NCBI GenBank assembly: GCA_026225275.1
Contig: JAMFSL010000079.1
Coordinates: forward strand, 33,833 to 97,832
Direction of reading: 5' to 3'
Source of the DNA: Puia dinghuensis
GTDB lineage: Bacteria > Bacteroidota > Bacteroidia > Chitinophagales > Chitinophagaceae
Length of the DNA stretch: 64,000 nt
A model generated the notes under the pieces. It was not told the DNA's origin and did no database searches. It saw nothing but the letters and a program-made list of their open reading frames with translations. This document shows, in pieces, positions 42,837 to 51,798 of this stretch. Positions within the stretch are counted from its first letter, which is position 1; the number at the start of each line of letters is the position of its first letter. Made by a program: the position numbers and the translations under genes.

Positions 42837-43325
42837 CTACCGCCTGGCCCGGAAGAAATTCTGCATGAGCGCCGCGCAATCCTTTGCCAGGAGGCCCTTT
42901 TCCAGGGTCGTTTTCGGATGAAAGGGCCAGCCTGGAAGGGGGGAGACCGGAGTTCCCCGTCGGTAGCCGTTCTTTTCGTCTTCGGCGCCATAGACAATGC
43001 GGCCGATCTTGCTCCAGTACAAGGCTCCGGCGCACATCAGGCAGGGCTCGATAGTGACAAAGAGCGTGGCTTCGGGCAGGTATTTGCTGCCCAAATGATT
43101 AAAAGCGGAAGTAAGAGCGATGATCTCGGCATGGGCCGTGCTGTCTTTAAGGCGCTCGGTCTGGTTGTGACCGCGCGCGATGATGCGGTCATTCATGACG
43201 ATGACGGCGCCGATGGGGACTTCGTCTTCGTCGAAGGCTTCCATTGCTTCTCTCAGCGCATGACGCATGAAATATTCGTCGGTCATTTCCAGTGGATTCT
43301 TTCGTTCATCCATGTTCATGCGCAT
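42837..43325 (-). CDS. tadA: Nucleoside deaminase, TadA-like
   Basis: 162-residue zinc deaminase. Zinc and catalytic residues are HAE (65-67) and PCLMC (Cys95, Cys98). The remaining sequence (EVPIGAVIVMNDRIIARGHNQ, CAGALYWSKIGRIVYGAEDEKNG) agrees with tRNA adenosine-34 deaminase, which makes inosine in the wobble position of tRNA-Arg(ACG). A guanine-deaminase-like activity cannot be ruled out. The start overlaps the end of the retropepsin-like gene by ten bases. Confidence 0.85.
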   Translation of the reverse strand: MRMNMDERKNPLEMTDEYFMRHALREAMEAFDEDEVPIGAVIVMNDRIIARGHNQTERLKDSTAHAEIIALTSAFNHLGSKYLPEATLFVTIEPCLMCAGALYWSKIGRIVYGAEDEKNGYRRGTPVSPLPGWPFHPKTTLEKGLLAKDCAALMQNFFRARR

Positions 43326-43702
43326 TTCATGAGCCGCAGCTTTGCGAGTTTAGGATCCACGATCACCCGGTCATGTTCGAAATCCAGTTTCATCCGCCAT
43401 TTCTGCAGCGTAGCAACGCCGATAATGGCATCTTCGCTCAGGTTAGGGACTACCAGGAACTCGTCTGACAACAGGATATCATCGATGTAAAAATCAAGAG
43501 TAACTCTTTCTTTGATTTCAATGTAATGCCCGATGCTGGCGGTCGCCAGCCTTCTGATCCTTCCCAATGATACCGGGGTTTCCAGCTCTTCAATGAACTC
43601 CGGATTGATACAGGACAAATGGGCGCCAGAGTCGAACAGGGTCGACAAGTGTTTCTCTCCTTTCGAGCCCATATATAATACAGGAATTTTTATAATAGAC
43701 AT
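43316..43702 (-). CDS. Retropepsin-like aspartic protease domain protein
   Basis: 128-residue single-domain protein. The catalytic DSG is in STLFDSGAHLSCINPEF, and the matching hydrophobic flap and IIG segment appear in DAIIGVATLQKWRMKLDF. This is the bacterial retropepsin-like fold, active as a dimer if active. No signal peptide, so it is cytoplasmic. ATG at 43702 (MSIIKIPVLYMGSKG) was selected because the fold begins there. It overlaps tadA, so the two are expressed together. Substrate unknown. Confidence 0.75.
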   Translation of the reverse strand: MSIIKIPVLYMGSKGEKHLSTLFDSGAHLSCINPEFIEELETPVSLGRIRRLATASIGHYIEIKERVTLDFYIDDILLSDEFLVVPNLSEDAIIGVATLQKWRMKLDFEHDRVIVDPKLAKLRLMKCA

Positions 43703-43767
43703 AGAATAATTGTTTCCTGTAAAAATAAAACTAACAATTGGAAAAATTTTTAGAACTTTTTTTGCGC

Positions 43768-44808
43768 TCAATACGCGCAATCATTCACCTGCTCCGATGA
43801 AAATTCGGCGACGAATCGTTCGGGCACAAAGCCGGTATACCGTTGCTGCACCTGCAACAATACTCCTTCGATCTCTTCTACCGTTTTCATCTGCACCAGC
43901 TGATTGCGGAATTCTTTGACGTAAGGAAATCCTTTGAGATAATTGGTATAATGACGCCGCATTTCCAGGATACCGACCACCGGGCCTTTCCATTCCACGG
44001 AACGCACGAGATGGTCGCGGATAGCGCCGCACCTTTGTTCGATCGTCGGAGGCGGCAGATGCTCGCCTGTCTGTAAGAAGTATTTGATCTCATTGAAGAT
44101 CCAGGGATACCCGATCGCTGCACGGCCAATCATGATGCCGTCCACGCCATAGCGGTCACGATATAAGCGTGCCTTTTCGGGGGAGTCGATGTCGCCATTG
44201 CCGAAGATCGGGATCTTAATCCGTGGATTTTCCTTTACCCGTGCGATGAGCGTCCAGTCTGCCTCTCCCTTGTAAAGCTGGGCCCTGGTGCGACCATGGA
44301 TCGTCAATGCCGCGATGCCCACATCCTGTAATCTTTCAGCGACTTCTTCGATATTTTTCGACTGATCATCCCAGCCAAGGCGTGTCTTCACTGTTACAGG
44401 TAAAGTCGTCCCTTTCACCACTGCCGCGGTCAGCCGTGTCATGGTGCCAATGTCCTTCAGGACGGCGGCGCCGGCTCCTTTGCAAACGACCTTCTTGACC
44501 GGGCAGCCAAAATTGATATCGACCAGGTCTGGCTGGACGGTGTCCACGATCCGGGCGCTCATGGCCATCGCCTCTTCATCGCCGCCGAAGATCTGGATAC
44601 CGAAGGGCCGTTCGTATTCGAAAAAATCCAGCTTCTGCCGGCTCTTGATGGCATCCCGGATCAATCCCTCGCTGGAGATGAACTCGCTGTACATGAGATC
44701 TGCACCATTTTGCTTGCATACATAACGGAACGGAGGATCGCTCACATCTTCCATGGGTGCGAGGAGTAGCGGAAATGCAGGAATTTGTATCTTGCCGATG
44801 TTTATCAC
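43768..44808 (-). CDS. dusB: tRNA-dihydrouridine synthase
   Basis: 346-residue FMN enzyme that reduces uridines in tRNA. APMEDVSDPPFRYVCKQNGADLMYSEF, VDINFGCPVKKVVCKGAGAAVL (with the catalytic Cys), LTIHGRTRAQLYKGEADW, and GNGDIDSPEKA.LYRDRYGVDGIMIGRAAIG follow in standard order. The DusB subgroup is the best fit by wording. Single gene, divergent from the CPBP protease gene. Confidence 0.93.
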   Translation of the reverse strand: MINIGKIQIPAFPLLLAPMEDVSDPPFRYVCKQNGADLMYSEFISSEGLIRDAIKSRQKLDFFEYERPFGIQIFGGDEEAMAMSARIVDTVQPDLVDINFGCPVKKVVCKGAGAAVLKDIGTMTRLTAAVVKGTTLPVTVKTRLGWDDQSKNIEEVAERLQDVGIAALTIHGRTRAQLYKGEADWTLIARVKENPRIKIPIFGNGDIDSPEKARLYRDRYGVDGIMIGRAAIGYPWIFNEIKYFLQTGEHLPPPTIEQRCGAIRDHLVRSVEWKGPVVGILEMRRHYTNYLKGFPYVKEFRNQLVQMKTVEEIEGVLLQVQQRYTGFVPERFVAEFSSEQVNDCAY

Positions 44809-44864
44809 GATAAAGTCACAAAATTACGCATTGGCCGTGGATTTCCCTAGCGCGGACCGGTGTT

Positions 44865-45764
44865 ATGAAGCCATATATGCCGAACAATCTTAAAATTCCC
44901 TCTCCCTGGTCACAACTGGCCCTTTTCTCGCTTACCCTCGGGGGGGCGCTGATCTTTTATTCTGTCGCCGGCGGATTGATTGCGCAGGGTACTGGCGTTA
45001 CGGCTGAGATCAAGACGGGCGCGGCATGGGACGATCCCCGGGCGATTAGCATTTTGAAATGGTTGCAGGCGCTGTCATCAATCATCGTATTCGGTATCCC
45101 TGGAGTTTGCTATGCGCTGCTGACCTTCAGAGACAAACCTTTTTACCGACTGGGCCTGCGCCCGGCTACACCTGGCCAATTTTACCTTCTGGCCATTCTC
45201 CTGCTATTGATCGGTCTTCCGCTGGAAGGATGGCTCGGCGACCTGAACAAAATGGTTCCCCTCCCGGGATGGATGACCCAAATGGAAAAGGACACTGACC
45301 GCCAGGTGGCCGCTTTCCTGAAAGTCAGCACACCCTTCGACATTGTCTATAACGTACTGATCATGGCTGCCCTGCCGGCTTTCTTCGAAGAGCTTTGTTT
45401 TCGCGGCGTCTTGCAGCGGATCCTGATCCAGATCTTCCGGAGTCCGTGGGGCGGCATAATCGCCACCGGGATCCTTTTTTCCGCCTTCCACATGCAATTC
45501 GAAGGTTTTTTACCGCGCGCTTTCCTCGGTATCCTGCTGGGGGCCGCCTGCTGGTATAGCGGCAGTCTCTGGGCCTCGATCCTGGCCCACTTCTTTTATA
45601 ATGGCATAACGGTGATCATAGCGATGTACCATCCGGAAATGGTGGCCAAAAATCCTTCCGTACCGTTATATACCGTCTTGCTAAGTATGCTAATAGTCGT
45701 AGGTTTGCTGTACCGGATGCATAAGCAATCTGCCGCCACCTATGCACAGGTGTACAACCTGTAA
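44865..45764 (+). CDS. CPBP family intramembrane metalloprotease
   Basis: 299-residue membrane protein with seven or eight predicted helices. The CPBP motifs are complete: EELCFRGVLQRIL (EExxxR) and SAFHMQFEGFLPRAFLGILLG (FxxxH), then HFFYNGITV. These proteases (Abi/CAAX type) cleave within the membrane; in bacteria their targets are mostly unknown. It precedes cdsA by 12 bases and psd, so it is probably part of a phospholipid operon. Confidence 0.88.
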   Translation: MKPYMPNNLKIPSPWSQLALFSLTLGGALIFYSVAGGLIAQGTGVTAEIKTGAAWDDPRAISILKWLQALSSIIVFGIPGVCYALLTFRDKPFYRLGLRPATPGQFYLLAILLLLIGLPLEGWLGDLNKMVPLPGWMTQMEKDTDRQVAAFLKVSTPFDIVYNVLIMAALPAFFEELCFRGVLQRILIQIFRSPWGGIIATGILFSAFHMQFEGFLPRAFLGILLGAACWYSGSLWASILAHFFYNGITVIIAMYHPEMVAKNPSVPLYTVLLSMLIVVGLLYRMHKQSAATYAQVYNL

Positions 45765-45776
45765 AAATGCTTTATC

Positions 45777-46667
45777 ATGGCTTTGAACCGTTCAATACTA
45801 AAAACCAGAGCGCTGACATCTCTCGTATTTGTGATCGTCATGCTGGTCGGATTGCTGTGGAATCCGTGGAGCTTTTTCGTCCTTTTCTCTATTATTCATT
45901 TCGGCTGCTGGTCAGAATACCAGGAGATGATGGTCCTCATCGATAAAGACTACAAGACTATTTCCCCTTTTCACCGGTATAGCGTTCCGCTGGCCGGATG
46001 GTGCCTGATGATGTATTTCGACCAGGGACATCTGGCTATTGCAGGGCTGTCGCTGCATACTATCGGCTGGTGGGGCTGTCTGAGCTTCCTGGTCCTGATG
46101 GTGGTGGGGGAGATCCTTCAGTACAAGACCCTGAACATGGCCAATATTGGCCGTTCAGCATTGGGCCTCCTCTATATTTCAGTCAGCATGACCCTGTTGA
46201 TGTGGCTGCGGACGGAATTTTATAAGAGCCCTATTCCTTTTGCCGACCGGATCCCCGTCCTGATGATCATCGGATCGATCTGGATCAATGATACGATGGC
46301 CTATATCGTCGGGTCGATCATCGGCAGGACACCGTTGTCGGTGATCTCCCCCAAAAAGACATGGGAAGGCACGATAGGCGGAATTATCCTGTCCATTGGT
46401 TTCATGGGATTGATCGGCTACTGGCTGAACAACGAGCCCGCCTGGGCGTTATTCGCGCCCGGCCACTGGATGGCGGTTGCAGCCATTGCAGCGGTCACCG
46501 GCACTTTTGGCGATTTACTGGAAAGTAGACTGAAGCGGATGGCTGGCATCAAAGACAGCGGCCACATCATGCCCGGTCACGGCGGATTTCTGGACAGGTT
46601 CGATTCATTACTGGTGGCGACTCCCTTCGCTTGGGCCTACCTGCTATGGGTCATCTACGGATCATAA
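45777..46667 (+). CDS. cdsA: Phosphatidate cytidylyltransferase
   Basis: 296-residue integral membrane enzyme making CDP-diacylglycerol from phosphatidic acid and CTP. The C-terminal signature is SPKKTWEGTIGG followed by GDLLESRLKRMAGIKDSGHIMPGHGGFLDRFDSLL with the metal-binding Asp residues. About eight helices. Followed after 37 bases by the phosphatidylserine decarboxylase gene, consistent with a phosphatidylethanolamine pathway. Confidence 0.95.
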   Translation: MALNRSILKTRALTSLVFVIVMLVGLLWNPWSFFVLFSIIHFGCWSEYQEMMVLIDKDYKTISPFHRYSVPLAGWCLMMYFDQGHLAIAGLSLHTIGWWGCLSFLVLMVVGEILQYKTLNMANIGRSALGLLYISVSMTLLMWLRTEFYKSPIPFADRIPVLMIIGSIWINDTMAYIVGSIIGRTPLSVISPKKTWEGTIGGIILSIGFMGLIGYWLNNEPAWALFAPGHWMAVAAIAAVTGTFGDLLESRLKRMAGIKDSGHIMPGHGGFLDRFDSLLVATPFAWAYLLWVIYGS

Positions 46668-46704
46668 CAAATTAGTTACCTTTACCTCTTAACAAATTTT
46701 CAGC

Positions 46705-47364
46705 ATGACAATTCATCGGGAAGGATATAAATCTATTGCTATCGGCGCGCTGGCCTTTGCGTTTATCAATCTGTGCTCCTTTTACTTTATCAGCGCACAT
46801 GAGTTCTGGCTCAGCGGTCTTATCTTCCTGGTCACTCTTGCGGTGCTGCTGTTCCTCGTGTCCTTTTTCCGGGTACCTGCCCGACGGTTATCGACCGGCA
46901 AAGATCTTGTCATTTGCCCTGCCGATGGAAAAGTGGTGGTGATCGAAGAAATCATCGACGAAGAATATTTCAGGGATAAGAGACTGCAGATCTCCATTTT
47001 TATGAGCCCGGCAAATGTTCACCAGAACCGCAACCCTATTGGCGGAGAAGTGGTATACAGCATGTATCACAAAGGAAAATACCTCGTTGCCTGGCACCCG
47101 AAGTCATCTACGGAAAATGAACGGCACAGCGTAGTCATCCGCAATGGTCATAACGAAATTCTTGTCAAGCAGATTGCGGGGGCAATGGCCCGGCGCATCG
47201 TCAATTATCTCTCGATCGGACAAAAAGTAGAGCAAAGCGCAGAAATGGGCTTTATAAAATTCGGTTCACGTGTCGATGTGCTGCTGCCAATAGGCACGAC
47301 CGTCGATGTGCAACTCAACCAGGTCGTGCAGGGTGGAGTCACCGTACTGGCGACATTGAAATAA
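46705..47364 (+). CDS. psd: Phosphatidylserine decarboxylase family protein
   Basis: 219-residue short-form decarboxylase (PSD-A type), converting phosphatidylserine to phosphatidylethanolamine. Two helices near the N-terminus anchor it. CPADGKVVVIEEI, FMSPANVHQNRNPIGG and the self-cleavage site FGSRVDVLLP, where Ser becomes the pyruvoyl cofactor, are present. The short form is normal in Bacteroidota. Confidence 0.92.
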   Translation: MTIHREGYKSIAIGALAFAFINLCSFYFISAHEFWLSGLIFLVTLAVLLFLVSFFRVPARRLSTGKDLVICPADGKVVVIEEIIDEEYFRDKRLQISIFMSPANVHQNRNPIGGEVVYSMYHKGKYLVAWHPKSSTENERHSVVIRNGHNEILVKQIAGAMARRIVNYLSIGQKVEQSAEMGFIKFGSRVDVLLPIGTTVDVQLNQVVQGGVTVLATLK

Positions 47365-47365
47365 A

Positions 47366-47410
47366 GGCGGCCGCCGACATAGTTTGACTCTACTACAGGG
47401 TCGGCCGGCC
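47366..47410. terminator. Hairpin between convergent psd and yjjG-like genes
   Basis: GGCGGCCGCCGAC region pairs imperfectly with GTCGGCCGGCC across a loop of about 22 bases. Probably ends transcription from both sides; no strong U tract on the plus strand. Confidence 0.45.
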
Positions 47411-47411
47411 A

Positions 47412-48107
47412 TCAAAAAATGTTTTCCAGCTCTTTTAGAGAATAGACAGTATAAGTAGGTTGGATGGCCGGCTTTACACCAAGGTGATTGACATATACCT
47501 GGTCGATTCCCGCATTGATAGCTCCCTGGATATCTACCTCTATGCTGTCTCCGAGCATGATACTTTCTGCCGGATCCGCGCCCGCCTTGCGGAAAGCGTA
47601 TTCGAAGATCTCCCGGTGGGGTTTGAGGCTGTTGGAGCCTTCAGAGGTGATCACTTCTTCGAAATAGTGGCGTAACCCGGCATGTTGCAGCTTGCTGTGC
47701 TGGGTCTCTTCAAATCCGTTGGTGATCATGTGCAGCCGGTATCCTTTGCCGGTAAGGTATTGCAGTATCTCCAGCGCATAGGGAAAAAGGATTGTACGCG
47801 TCGGCAGGGCATCCAGGAATAAGTTGCCCATGGACCGCGCCAGCGGCTCATCGGCGATCTTAAAGTCCAGCAACGTGAGCCACATCCTCTTCCACCGCAA
47901 TTCGTCCACCTTGATAAAACCATTCCTGTAACGATCCCATAATTTATCGTTGTGTATCGTATAGCTGGCGAAGAATCCGTCAAAATCCGGTACCCCGCGT
48001 TCCTGCAGCCGGAGAGAATGATACAGTTCCTGCAGCGTTTGCCGGCTATTGGCTTCAAAATCCCACAGAGTATGGTCCAGGTCGAAGAAAAGGTGTTTAT
48101 ATTGCAT
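47412..48107 (-). CDS. YjjG-type noncanonical pyrimidine nucleotidase (HAD family)
   Basis: 231-residue HAD phosphatase. FFDLDHTLWDF contains the nucleophile DxD, LHMITNGFEETQ motif II, LKPHREIFEYAF the motif III Lys, and MLGDSIEVDIQGAINAG motif IV. YjjG members dephosphorylate modified pyrimidine nucleotides such as dUMP analogues. The ATG at 48107 begins the HAD fold; the frame stays open for another 270 codons upstream, but those run through palindromic repeat copy A and antisense to the SDR gene and are not believable. Confidence 0.88.
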   Translation of the reverse strand: MQYKHLFFDLDHTLWDFEANSRQTLQELYHSLRLQERGVPDFDGFFASYTIHNDKLWDRYRNGFIKVDELRWKRMWLTLLDFKIADEPLARSMGNLFLDALPTRTILFPYALEILQYLTGKGYRLHMITNGFEETQHSKLQHAGLRHYFEEVITSEGSNSLKPHREIFEYAFRKAGADPAESIMLGDSIEVDIQGAINAGIDQVYVNHLGVKPAIQPTYTVYSLKELENIF

Positions 48108-48113
48108 AACATC

Positions 48114-48214
48114 CCGGAAATGCGCTTTTATAAAATATAGCGCATTTCCGGCAAAGCTAATGATTGTCCTTCGGACAAGATGCCTGTGGCATCTTTTACG
48201 ATGCCTCAGGCATC
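48114..48214 (-). repeat. Dispersed palindromic element, copy A (upstream of the yjjG-like gene)
   Basis: Read on the minus strand: two mini-hairpins GATGCC/GGCATC with loops TGA and ACA (complements of 48200-48214 and 48179-48193), then GTCC-GAA-GGAC (48166-48176), AATCATTAGCTTTG, then the large hairpin with twelve-base arms CCGGAAATGCGC/GCGCATTTCCGG (48114-48125 with 48140-48151) and a 14-base A/T loop. It ends six bases before the yjjG-like ATG. Confidence 0.85.
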
Positions 48215-48233
48215 TTAATGCAAGATAGGAATT

Positions 48234-48935
48234 ATGAACATTATCATTACCGGAGCCTCTAAAGGGTTGGGCAGGGCTGTCGCAGAAAAATTTGCCGCCC
48301 ATGGCTACGATCTCTTCCTTTGTTCCAGGGATCAACGGGCGCTGACTGCTGCTGTCCAACAGCTGGGGCAACGCTATCCCGCCATTACCATCCGATCGAA
48401 AACGGCTGACCTGGCGCAAAAAGATCAGGCGCTGGAATTCGGTCAGTGGGTGCTGGAATCGGGGGCCACTATCGATGTACTGGTCAATAACGCCGGTCAG
48501 TTCATCCCGGGCAGTGTCCATGACGAGGACGAGGGGGTACTGGAACAGCTGATGGCCGTCAATCTCTATAGCGCCTATCGCCTTACCCGGACGCTGCTGC
48601 CGGCGATGATACGGCGTAAGTCGGGGCATATCTTTAATATGTGCTCGGTGGCCTCGCTGAAAGCTTATCCCAACGGAGGCGCATACAGTATCAGCAAATT
48701 TGCCCTGGCCGGTTTTTCGGCCAATCTGCGGGAAGAAATGAAGGCTTTCGGCATTAAAGTGACGACGGTCTATCCCGGCGCTGCCTATACGGACTCCTGG
48801 GCCGGCAGCGGGGTTGATCCGCAACGCATTATGGAGGCGGGCGACATCGCTGATATGGTGTGGGCGGCGGCCGGGCTTTCCCCGCAGGCGACCGTAGAAG
48901 AAATACTCCTTCGCCCGCAATTGGGGGATCTTTAA
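48234..48935 (+). CDS. Short-chain dehydrogenase
   Basis: 233-residue classical SDR. TGASKGLGRAVAEKFAAHG at the N-terminus, NNAGQF, catalytic Ser in MCSVASL and YSISK later. C-terminal YPGAAYTDSW also typical. Substrate unknown. It begins right after repeat copy A and is divergent from the yjjG-like gene; its promoter is not identified and would have to overlap the element or its mini-hairpins. Confidence 0.88.
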   Translation: MNIIITGASKGLGRAVAEKFAAHGYDLFLCSRDQRALTAAVQQLGQRYPAITIRSKTADLAQKDQALEFGQWVLESGATIDVLVNNAGQFIPGSVHDEDEGVLEQLMAVNLYSAYRLTRTLLPAMIRRKSGHIFNMCSVASLKAYPNGGAYSISKFALAGFSANLREEMKAFGIKVTTVYPGAAYTDSWAGSGVDPQRIMEAGDIADMVWAAAGLSPQATVEEILLRPQLGDL

Positions 48936-48978
48936 CAGAAAACTATTATCGAATATTTTATATTTGCAATAGTGTTAT

Positions 48979-51003
48979 ATGAAGCCCGAAAGACCTATAA
49001 AAACATACGCTATCGCCAGATTTTTACGCTATACGTTCGCTGTGCTGATCATCTTACTGCCGGGGTTCTTTGCCTTCGGCCAGGTTAAGTTCACGACTGT
49101 GGTCAGCAGCCAGGAAATGGGTACCACCGATTACCTGCAGGTGGAATTCGTTGTCGAGAATGCCAAAGAGATCGATGCGCTGAATCCGCCCGATTTTCCC
49201 GGATTCAAAGTAGCGCAGGGCCCCATCCAGTCCAGCGGGATGAGCGTTATCAACGGCAATATGTCCCAATACAAAGGACTATCATTCGTCTTACAGCCCA
49301 CTAAAACCGGTAAGTTCACCATTGCCGGGGCATCAGCCGTAGTGGATGGCCAGAAAATGCGATCCAATACAGTGACCATCACTGTGCATGCCGGCGGATC
49401 GGGTGCGACTCCGGGTAGTCAGGGCGGTGGTGGCGGTAATATGCCTGGTAATCCGATGTTGCAGATGCAACCCTTCGGGCCAGACCCTTTCGGACCGCCT
49501 GCGCAGGATGAGGTCGACAGGGATTATGTGTTGAAACCCGGCGAAAATGTCAAAGACAAGATCCGCAAGAACCTCTTCGTCAAAGTGCAGGTAGACCGCA
49601 ATGCCTGCTATGTAGGCGAACCGATCGTTGCCACGTATAAACTATATTCCCGGCTCAGCTCCGAATCCCGCGTCACCAAACGCCCTTACCTGAATGGATT
49701 CAGTGTATATGATATGGTAGACCCGGGATCAGACCCCGTCTCTGTAGAAAAACTAAACGGAAAATCGTATACCGTTCATATCATCCGGAAGACACAGTTG
49801 ATCCCCCTGCAGCCGGGTAATATCGATCTCGATCCCGTAGAGGTAGAAAATACCGTGCATTTTGTGAAAGGCGGAGCCCGTTCTGAGCCGCATCATACGG
49901 GTAATGCCATCAGGGATCTGCTCAATCAGCTGACCGAGGATCGTGATGCTGGTCCTGAGATCAGTGAAAATATAACCCTTGACACCAAGCCCCTGACCAT
50001 TACAGTCAAGCCTTTGCCCGAAGAAAATAAACCCGCGAATTATAATGGGGCTGTAGGTAACTTTTCCGTGGAAGCTTCACTGGCGGACAAAAATGTAGCC
50101 GCACAGGATGAAGGGACATTGCATGTGGTGGTGAAGGGAAAAGGTAATCTACCGGTTATTAATGCGCCAATCATCGATTGGCCTGCTGGTATCGAGGCCT
50201 TCGATCCTACTGCCAAAGAAGAGGTCAACAAGACGGTGGTCCCGATGAGCGGCACCAAATCTTTCGATTACGTATTTACCGCCAAAACGCCGGGACATTA
50301 CACTATCCCTGCCGTTAATTTTTCCTATTTCGATCCTTCCTCTCAGACCTATAAAACAGCGGGCAGCGAACCTCTGGATCTGCAGGTGGCACCTATGACC
50401 CAAAAGCCACATGCTGATGCCCATCCGGGCCTTAGCGTGGCCGCGCCTTCAGTAGGAGAGCGGCTGCAGCATTTTATCCAGGACAATGGGATATGGTTGT
50501 TGGCCGCTCTGGTACTGGTACTGATCGGTGTCATCATGATTACCTATTTACGGCGTCAACCCTCTCCCGAGAAACCTGCCACCATCTCACCGATAGCACA
50601 GCAGTGGGAGGAATCGTCTAAGGTCCGCCACGAAGGACCGGGTCAGAATGATCTGAGCGGGGCTTCTTCGGCAGCTTATCTGTCTGTTTCGGCGCCTCCG
50701 GTCGACCCGCTGCTGGATGCCCGGACGTTCTTCGAGAACGGAGATTATAAAGCTTTTTACCGGGAGGTCAACCGCGCTGTCTGGAAAGCGATTGGAAAAA
50801 AACTGGAGCTGCCATCCAGCGAGCTCAACAAGCAGAATTGCATACGGCAGCTACAGCTGCGTGGCTGGGATGCCTCTTCTATTCTTTCGCTGGAAAATAT
50901 TCTGAATGAATGCGAGATGAGTCTGTACACGCCGAATTACGATACGTATAATATGCAGCAGCTGCTGCGTCAGGCAGAGATGGTACTGGTCAGGCTCTGC
51001 TGA
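48979..51003 (+). CDS. BatD family protein
   Basis: 674-residue membrane-anchored protein. Signal peptide or anchor ends near FAFGQ; then repeated beta-sandwich domains (YLQVEFVVENAKEIDALNPPDFPGFKVAQGP; FVKVQVDRNACYVGEPIVATYKLYSRL; FSVEASLADKNVAAQDEGTLHVVVKGKGNLP as consecutive segments), a Gly/Pro-rich linker near residue 150, a transmembrane helix about 505-525 and a cytoplasmic tail. This is the BatD (aerotolerance-related) family, usually encoded with batA/B/C, which are absent here. Function unknown, perhaps envelope stress. TATATTTG at 48959-48966 lies 12 bases before the ATG. Confidence 0.88.
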   Translation: MKPERPIKTYAIARFLRYTFAVLIILLPGFFAFGQVKFTTVVSSQEMGTTDYLQVEFVVENAKEIDALNPPDFPGFKVAQGPIQSSGMSVINGNMSQYKGLSFVLQPTKTGKFTIAGASAVVDGQKMRSNTVTITVHAGGSGATPGSQGGGGGNMPGNPMLQMQPFGPDPFGPPAQDEVDRDYVLKPGENVKDKIRKNLFVKVQVDRNACYVGEPIVATYKLYSRLSSESRVTKRPYLNGFSVYDMVDPGSDPVSVEKLNGKSYTVHIIRKTQLIPLQPGNIDLDPVEVENTVHFVKGGARSEPHHTGNAIRDLLNQLTEDRDAGPEISENITLDTKPLTITVKPLPEENKPANYNGAVGNFSVEASLADKNVAAQDEGTLHVVVKGKGNLPVINAPIIDWPAGIEAFDPTAKEEVNKTVVPMSGTKSFDYVFTAKTPGHYTIPAVNFSYFDPSSQTYKTAGSEPLDLQVAPMTQKPHADAHPGLSVAAPSVGERLQHFIQDNGIWLLAALVLVLIGVIMITYLRRQPSPEKPATISPIAQQWEESSKVRHEGPGQNDLSGASSAAYLSVSAPPVDPLLDARTFFENGDYKAFYREVNRAVWKAIGKKLELPSSELNKQNCIRQLQLRGWDASSILSLENILNECEMSLYTPNYDTYNMQQLLRQAEMVLVRLC

Positions 51004-51015
51004 CCGGGACCATCA

Positions 51016-51032
51016 GTCCGAAGGACAATCAT
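51016..51032 (+). repeat. Fragment of the dispersed palindromic element (E)
   Basis: GTCCGAAGGACAATCAT is identical over 17 bases to copy A read in the same direction, including the GTCC-GAA-GGAC hairpin. The rest of the element (ATTA, large hairpin) is missing. It lies between the convergent BatD and response regulator genes. Confidence 0.65.
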
Positions 51033-51072
51033 AGGCCCCGCTCTGGGTATCGCAGATGCCCAAGGCCGAGAA

Positions 51073-51774
51073 TCACTCCGTATACTTATACCCCACTCCT
51101 CTCACCGAATGAAAGTATTTCGGATGCCGGCTGTCTTCTTCAAAATATTTGCGGAAGTTCAACACGAAATTATCGATGGTCCTCGTCGTCGGATAGACAT
51201 TATATCCCCAGACAGCCTGTAAGATCTTTTCCCTGGTGACGACTTCATTCCGGTTCTCGATCAACAGCTTCAGCAGCATGGATTCTTTCTTGCTCAGCTG
51301 AATGCGCCGGCCATCTTTGATGGTTGCCTCCTGCGCTTTGAAGTCTATCGTATTCTTACCAAAGGAATAAAGATCGCCGGAAGAATCCTTGTCCTGCATC
51401 TTTTTATTCTTGTCGATCAGCTTCTGGATCCGCAACAGCAATTCTTCGAGGTTAAAAGGTTTGGTCAGGTAATCATCCGCGCCTTTGCGCAGGCCCAATA
51501 CGCGGTCGGCGCTGGCATTCTTCGCGCTCAGGATGAGGATCGGCACATCATTATTCTGGACGCGAATCGTCTCCGTTACGCTTATACCATCCACGCCCGG
51601 CAGCATGACATCCAGGATGATGAGGTCGAAATATTCCGATTGAACCGCTTTCAGAGCCTGTGAGCCGTCAAAAGCCGAGGTGATCTCATATCCTTCCAGC
51701 TCGAGGTTTAATTTCAAAGCTTCGTGAAGATTCTCTTCGTCTTCGACCAGCAGGATGGAGATTTTGTTGCTCAT
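51073..51774 (-). CDS. OmpR/PhoB-type response regulator
   Basis: 233-residue two-component regulator. Receiver domain 1-120 with acidic pocket VEDEE, phospho-acceptor D55 in LIILDVMLPG, and the Lys in DDYLTKPFNLEELL. The C-terminal winged helix ends with the typical RTIDNFVLNFRKYFEED and HSVRGVGYKYTE. It lies 24 bases downstream of a histidine kinase gene that is surely its partner. The signal sensed is unknown. Confidence 0.95.
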   Translation of the reverse strand: MSNKISILLVEDEENLHEALKLNLELEGYEITSAFDGSQALKAVQSEYFDLIILDVMLPGVDGISVTETIRVQNNDVPILILSAKNASADRVLGLRKGADDYLTKPFNLEELLLRIQKLIDKNKKMQDKDSSGDLYSFGKNTIDFKAQEATIKDGRRIQLSKKESMLLKLLIENRNEVVTREKILQAVWGYNVYPTTRTIDNFVLNFRKYFEEDSRHPKYFHSVRGVGYKYTE

Positions 51775-51798
51775 ATTGTTAAAAGTTACCCCGGAGGG

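Noticed and set aside
47412..48920. 502-codon minus-strand open frame
   Set aside because: Only the C-terminal 231 codons are a HAD nucleotidase. The rest runs through palindromic copy A and antisense to a clear SDR gene, so it is a chance extension.
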